A stretch of DNA of 64,000 bases from Zanthoxylum bungeanum (Eukaryota > Streptophyta > Magnoliopsida > Sapindales > Rutaceae), in NCBI GenBank assembly GCA_019454045.1, contig SKCR01001884.1:62001-126000 (forward strand), in the 5' to 3' direction. Position numbers and translations under genes: made by a program. The notes below the pieces were generated by a model. The model was not told where the DNA came from. It saw nothing but the letters and a program-made list of their open reading frames with translations, and searched no databases. Position 1 is the stretch's first letter. Each line of letters begins with the position of its first letter. Positions 57,690 to 64,000 of the stretch are shown piece after piece.

Positions 57690-59506
57690 ACCAATGAACA
57701 TTCCTCTAAAGAAATGCACTTAATGATATTCGAACTTTAAATCTGAAAATGGACAAATCACTCATTATATGCTTAATCAAAAAAAAAACAAAAAACAAAA
57801 CAAACAAACCACATACATTTAGCAATATGGTAATGCCAATGTGGCCAAAAAAAAAAAAAACTTAGGCACTGACATTAAGATTCGAATGTATTTTAAATTC
57901 ACAAGCTTTCAAATTAATATAAGTTGAATGTTGGGTATTTTAAAAATACCCATTTTGCATGTTTTAATTAATTACAATCCAATACAAATTGTTCCAGTCT
58001 GGAACCTACTAAAAAATAATACCCAAATCATTATGTATCAAACTACTTGTTGCTAGGGTCCAAGCCTCATGCCCATCCAAATTTTTTGAAACCAACCCAC
58101 TGAATATAAGAAAGAAACATGATTAAAATAGTTTGAATATGTTTAATTCAAATTTTTAAATATTTTAATAGAAAATAATAAATGATATTATCATATATCA
58201 AATAAGATTGGGGAAGACTAAAATTGATATTAATAAAAATCATATAAAATTACTTGAAATTTACTAAATTTAATGAAATAATGATTACTTATAGAACACA
58301 AAAATAATAAAAGATTAATATAACCAACCCATCCAAAGAAGAAATTTATTTTTTTTGTACTGGTTTGGTTTGAAAACCCACCAAATTCCACATCTTAATT
58401 ACAACATAAAGTATGAATTAGACTAGTTTGTTATACAAAGTATGTGATTAAAAAAAGGGAAAATTACCTTTGAAGTACGAAAACATTATAATATTTTTGT
58501 CTTTATCTTTTTCCAATTAGAGTTTCAAAATTATATCAATTTTCACTTTTAAAATGGAAAATTAATAATTATTTATCCGCTTTCGATTTTCAGGTTGAAT
58601 ATGATGTACTTTGATAATATTAAATGGATAATATATACTTTTACCATATCAAATAAAAAAATAATTATAATATTTTCTAACTTAAACCGGAAATAATTTA
58701 CCGAAAAAATAAATCGCTCTTAAACGGTGGAAAACTCTTTAATGTTTAGTCGGTTACAGTCCTCAAGGGACGTGGCTTGATAGTGTATGACTTAGGATCT
58801 CAACTTGAGGTCATGGGTTCGAATCCAGGGAATGCGTTTCTTGTAAGAACCTGAGACAATCGGGGGTTTTACATACTCCGCTTAAGCCCGAAATGAGTGA
58901 TTTGGCGGTCGGTCTTATTTCAATTGAATTAGTGGAGAGGAAAAAGAATCATTTTGATGTGTTATGATATTTTATATTTTCAAAAAGCAGTCTTTCTTAA
59001 AATAACAGATATTTTTATAAAGCAGTCTTTCTTTTTAAAAAAACAGTTAAAAATTAAAAATGTACCAATAAAAAATTGCATTTTATTTTCTTTAGAGAAC
59101 ACTATTTTTGTTCAAATACAACACCTTTCAAATGCTTAAGCGAATATGTTTTATTTCCTTTTCAGTGTTGACATATTTTCTCTGAAAAAATATGTTTGCT
59201 TTGTTACATTTCAATTGAATTGGAAAAATAAACCCATTATGTACAAAAACTATGAAGACATACATATTTTTTTATTTAACTTAATTAGAAAATAATTCAG
59301 GATATAATATAATGACATCAAAAGATAATTTATCCTACTAATAGGAAAATATTTTATTTAATTTATTTGGTAACATATTCTTAAATAAAATCGCATGTTA
59401 ATATGAAAATATGAGTGATTTTAAGGACAATCCACATAGACGAACTATTGAGTCCTTAAATTTATGCCAAAATTAGGAGAACCAAATCGAAAAAAATTAA
59501 TACATA
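57690..59506. other. AT-rich spacer
   Basis: No gene is seen apart from the SINE at 58745-58925. Short A-rich runs (57779-57800 and 57847-57860) are present. Confidence 0.4.
58745..58925 (+). repeat. tRNA-derived SINE, copy 2
   Basis: A-box-like TGGCTTGATAGTG is followed about 40 bases later by the B-box GGTTCGAATCC, then TTTTACATACTCCGCTTAAG and CCCGAAATGAGTG. It shares the same body with the copy at 39001-39170. The B-box is a perfect RNA polymerase III consensus. Confidence 0.65.
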
Positions 59507-60585
59507 TTGAAAGTTCGTAGTTGACCTAAGATTTTGACCATGTGCGGAATTAATTAATCAACTACTCTTCCTAAGACAGGTCAAACTTAGAGCAACTATG
59601 GTTTGAATCAACAAGCACCATTATGTCTAAGCAGATATAAAATAATTCAAATTTCAAAGCCGTAAAAAGAATCAATACAATAAATTTGGTTGACGGAGTG
59701 TAAAACTCTTAAGAGTAAAAAACCACTCCAATATATAGGCTACCATATGAATCCACTATAATAAATAAAACTTACAGCGATGGTATAAGACCTATGGTGA
59801 CAACTTCACCGACTTGAATACTTGTAGACTGTAATAACTCGAAGAACTTCCCGAGCCTGCACCAAACGTTCTTCTTCAGAACCTCTGAAATCTCTGAGTG
59901 AATCTAATCTACGAACTCGCGGTGCCGGGACTCCGACCTCCAATCACTACCTCATAAATCTGAATGATTAGGGTATTGGGTAGAGATTGTGTATTGTGTT
60001 GATGGTTATTAAAGAACAAAATCATCAAAACATATAAGACAAGGGAATCAATAAGTCTTCAAGGTTATTTGTTGGAAAGAAGGAACCAAAAAAGGTTTAG
60101 ACTCTGTGAATTATGTTTCCTGTAAAATAACCAACCATTAGTAAAGTGCCTATGTGTTTCTTTTTATAGGTAGGGTTTTTCTTGTCTCAAACTGGCTTTA
60201 AAACACATCCAAAGTAGTCCAGTAATGCACGGGCGTTCGAACGTAAAAAGAACACATGACGAACGTGAGTAGTTCCACAGAACCGTTCGAACGTAAAAAT
60301 AAATGCAAGTCGAACGTGAAGCCTCTGATCAGTTTCATTCGAACGTGATGAAGAACATGAATCGAATGAGTGCTCTCTGAAAGTTTTTGTTTGAACGAAA
60401 TATCAAACGATCCACTAATATTGAGCATTCGAATCCAAAGAAGAACACATCACGAATGAAAATCCTGATATATTCATCTGATGTGGTCCACATACTTGTT
60501 TAATTACTCTGAGATCTTCAAGACTCATTACAACTCACTTGAACTTATTTTGTTACAGAAGTTGCCAACACTCATGGAACTAACA
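59507..60585 (-). repeat. 3' LTR of a second SIRE-type element
   Basis: On the plus strand it starts TTGAAAGTTCG and ends GGAACTAACA, the reverse complement of the LTRs at 9315-10412 and 16764-17970 but clearly diverged. It has CGTTCGAACGT palindromes near 60234 and 60281. The purine tract (reverse complement of ATCTCCCTCTTTGGC) follows at 60586. Confidence 0.8.
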
Positions 60586-61603
60586 ATCTCCCTCTTTGGC
60601 ATTCCGTGACAGAACCACATAATACAAAGATTATGGTAAAAGATGCAAAAATAAAATAAACAACTGCCAATCATCAAGACGGTGACTTATTACAATATGA
60701 ATCAATCTAATACCTAAACAAACAGTAGTCTTGTTTTTTATGAAGACGCAATGCCACAACAACTAATATGCTCACCTGAAAAAACACAAATAACAATATA
60801 CCCATGAAAAGCAAAAAGAATATAAAGAGTAATATTAAAAATATAAATATTTTCATGCATTTATAAAAAAAAAGAATACATATCCTACTCACTTTTTGTC
60901 ACAAAATGACAATGGGTAAGACCAATAAAATCGACCAACTACACACATAAAACCAAAACCATGCAAGAGAATTATAAGTAGACACTTGCTTCTTGAATAC
61001 CTAACTTACTCCCCCTTATATCACAACTTAATTAGTAAAAAGAAGAGAAGAAACACACAAATATGCAATGCTATATGAAATGTAGTATGCAATGACTAGA
61101 AACACACATAAAAATATAAAAATAAGTTAAAAAAAAAACTCAAAACGACATTACAAGCAAGTACAATGATGCCCAGCTCGTACTCAACTGTTTATAACAT
61201 GAGATAATATGAAATATTTTTTATCATGCTCATAAATACATGCATGCATATGACATAAACACCGAAGCATAACAAGCACTTGCGTGAAAATAAGTGCACA
61301 ATAAATTAAGGCTTAAAACCTTATTTTATTAGCTGGACAAAGCCAAATAAGTCTTATCTCATGACACACCAAGTCCACAAAATAGGTGTTCAAACCTAGC
61401 GTCACTAGGACTTGAAAATAAGCAACATTGGTTGCATGCTATATTTTCTCCCCTAAACATGAGCTCATCGTAAAACTCTTTTGAGTGAATGATTTTTGCC
61501 TTTATCTTTTAACATTGGCTCATTGGCTCTTTTGATTACTTTTGAATCGAAACACTTGAGACTCATTTAATTATTCTTTTTTTCATAAATGGGATATCAT
61601 AAG
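60586..61603 (-). other. 3' interior of the second SIRE-type element
   Basis: Noncoding sequence that matches 15860-16763 in reverse orientation up to about 61470, and extends 130 bases further than that copy. No coding domain is inside the window. Confidence 0.65.
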
Positions 61604-64000
61604 TGTTGGGGTTGGTGCTCAGAGCGCCAATCCGGACCGTATTTATGTCTGATTCATGAATACGAATAATCCCATTTTCCATAATATTACTTACTTAGTG
61701 GTTGCACCTTTTGTTTTTATATACGTATTCGATCTACTTGCGATTAGATTGAAACTAAATCTGATTTAGTGATATGTATATATTAGACAAAGACCCGATA
61801 ATAGATAATGTAGTGCGCAGTTACAAAGTAGTTTGTAATTGACATTGGGAAGTTTCACTACTAGAAATATATTATCAAATAAAGTTCCTGGTCAAGATTT
61901 ACTAACACGGGTGGGTTACTCAAATCCATTGAGACCAGTACATGTCGTATATTGTGACTTGGTCCGATGGTTTATCCCAATGAACTATGAGTCTTGGGAG
62001 ACTCGTTTAGACGTGTAGATGTTTATAATAGATAAACATTGAACGACTCATCGAAGATTCTTAATGGATGATACACCACGTCAATAAGAATCTTCTCGGG
62101 TTGAGTAGCATAGAGGTCATTTGACTTGAGATACAACTGTATGAGACACCCTTCATATTTAGATGGCAGTCACGTCACCGATCTATTTAAATCAGACTTC
62201 CGCCTGTTTGTTGGGTATAGACTGATCCTCATGATATCCTGTGTGTGTCAAGATAGGATTCTTCAGTTCTGTATGCAAAGCATAGGTAGTCCAAATGTGA
62301 TTAGCAATCTGTTAAATCTATGACCATAGTATACTTCAGAAGTGAGTTCTGAATGTTATTTAGAGATTGCTAATAGATACTTCGATATGATTATACCTAC
62401 AGAGATTTGACGTTTATATATATATATCTCTGGAATAATCTGGATACCTGTGACGGAGGGATTATACGTATGCAATGACCTCGACCTGTATGATTCAGCT
62501 AGTTTATATGTGGTCGTCATAATTTACGGGTGGGTAGATTATGGACACGAAATTAGATTTCATGATGGATATTCATGAATCTAGAGAGTCTCATTAATGA
62601 AATATACTCATAAAGCATTAGGGCGACTATTATAAATAATGGTGATTATTTATAAATCGTTTAACTGTTAAATGAAAGATACATGCATTAGGGGTCGAAC
62701 CGTCATTTCCTAATTAATGTGTATTTGTGTTTAATATTTGATATTATTAAATACACATTAATTAATTATCAAATTATGATATTTGACATATATCATTAAT
62801 ATATGTATTTGAGATATTTAAAGTAAATATAATACATATATTTGAGATATTTATATTTAATTAATTAATTAATTATTTAATTGTTAAATAATTAAAGTAA
62901 TTAAAATATAAATATCTTACCAAATGATAATGATGAGAAATGATTAATAAGTGTATACTGTTGACTTTTCATTAAAAGAAATGGTTGTCAAATTGATTTT
63001 GACTTCTAAGATATTTGTTTAATTTTGATTAAATTGGAAAATATTTATTTTCTTTTTCCTTGCAATTTTCGGCCATCAACCCTAGTATTTAAAGTGTTAA
63101 ATTTTTTTCATTTGCTAACTCTTGTCTAAGCTTTCAAAAGAAAAACAAAAAACACTTTGAGAAGAAAATGTGAAGGAACAAGATTCAAATCAAGAAAAGA
63201 CACGGATTTAGTAAGTATTTCCAACCTTTTATTAGAAGGTAATTTGTTCCTTTCATCCATGGCTACAACATGTGTAGTTCTTAGGTTTTTCTACTCATTC
63301 TTATTTATGTTTTTGGTCGCTGGAAGTTTTGATCATGGGTGTTTGCATGTATGATACTTAAAGAAAGCTTATAGGTGTTATTAAGCATTCTTGTGATCAT
63401 TTGATGATCTAGTTGCCATTATAGAGTTGTTAGACCACTCATTGATGACCTATAATTTTTTTAGAGTTATTTCAAAGTGGTGAGACCTATTTGGTGTGGT
63501 AGAGACTTGATTGAAACATTAGATTTGTCTAATTTGGTGTAATTTGATGTTTTTGTAAAATTCAGGTCTATACCCTTTCCAAATTTGGGAATTTTCATAT
63601 ATGTGTTATTTTATGATGTATATATGATGTATATCAAGTTTGGTGATGGTTGGATTTCATCTTGACTTGTTTTGAACAAGATTGGACTAAAATGCACAAG
63701 TTGGAAAATTGGAGGGGCTCACAGTAATTTGAAAGAAATTGTGGGGTTGAGTTGTAATTTGTAACTTGATGTGTATGACATGTTAAAATCACTATGGTAA
63801 TGATTTGTAATCATTCAAAATTGTATTTGACAATATAAGGACCAAAATGATCAAAATGCAAAGTTTTAGGGCAATTATATAATTAATGAAAAATCTGGAA
63901 AAAGTTTTTCAGAATTCTGTTTTCATGTATATTTGATGTACAAATCATTTTGGTTGTGATTGGAATTCACCTAAGTTTGTTTTGAATAACTTAGGACTAA
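61604..64000 (+). repeat. Second copy of the 2.6 kb LTR, cut by the window end
   Basis: Starts TGTTGGGGTTGGTGCTCAGA and follows the same block order as 13234-15859, including the TTAATGTGTATTT hairpin at about 62716. It sits in the opposite orientation relative to its SIRE host, so it is an independent insertion. No coding sequence is seen. Confidence 0.65.

Overview
This window is nuclear DNA of a flowering plant, probably a eudicot. The signs are AT-rich intergenic DNA, nested Athila, Tekay-type and SIRE-type LTR retrotransposons, hAT and Helitron-like DNA transposons, MITEs and tRNA-derived SINEs. I cannot name the genus. There is very little ordinary gene content. One short gene is convincing (7603-8160, minus strand), and a second candidate is possible (39191-39503, minus strand, probably frame-broken). 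Almost all other coding sequence belongs to mobile elements, and every transposon gene is interrupted.

Layout. 1-7103 is the 3' part of a decayed Athila-type Ty3/gypsy element on the plus strand. 7104-9250 holds the small gene and remnants. 9315-17970 is a SIRE-type Ty1/copia element with LTRs, gag, primer site and target duplication; its pol is gone and another element's 2.6 kb LTR sits inside. 19231-21977 is a candidate solo LTR interrupted by a hAT-type MITE. 23989-28190 is a very AT-rich Helitron-like block with two related 3' ends. 29248-34219 is a deletion-derivative LTR element filled with three related tandem arrays. 36075-38992 is a hAT transposon with a broken transposase. 39941-51266 is a nearly complete Athila-type element on the minus strand. 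52549-57684 is a 5.1 kb solo LTR with a perfect 5 bp target duplication. 59507-64000 is the 3' end of a second SIRE-type element (minus strand) carrying another copy of the 2.6 kb LTR.

The most interesting content is shared by the two Athila-type elements. Each has an env-like reading frame after integrase, and then a gene for a LOG-family protein (cytokinin riboside 5'-monophosphate phosphoribohydrolase, the enzyme that releases active cytokinin). This gene lies before the 3' noncoding region and 3' LTR. The two copies are strongly diverged, yet they share gene order, an intron-less LOG, a splice-acceptor-like site just upstream and paired hairpin repeats downstream. This suggests that one retrotransposon lineage captured a host hormone gene and kept it through more than one round of transposition. 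The plus-strand copy is dead. The minus-strand copy keeps the main LOG active-site motifs despite frame breaks.

The intact minus-strand Athila LTR also has a dense cluster of ACGT-core (G-box/ABRE-like) and W-box-like motifs directly upstream of its TATA box, so the element may have had a hormone- or stress-responsive promoter.
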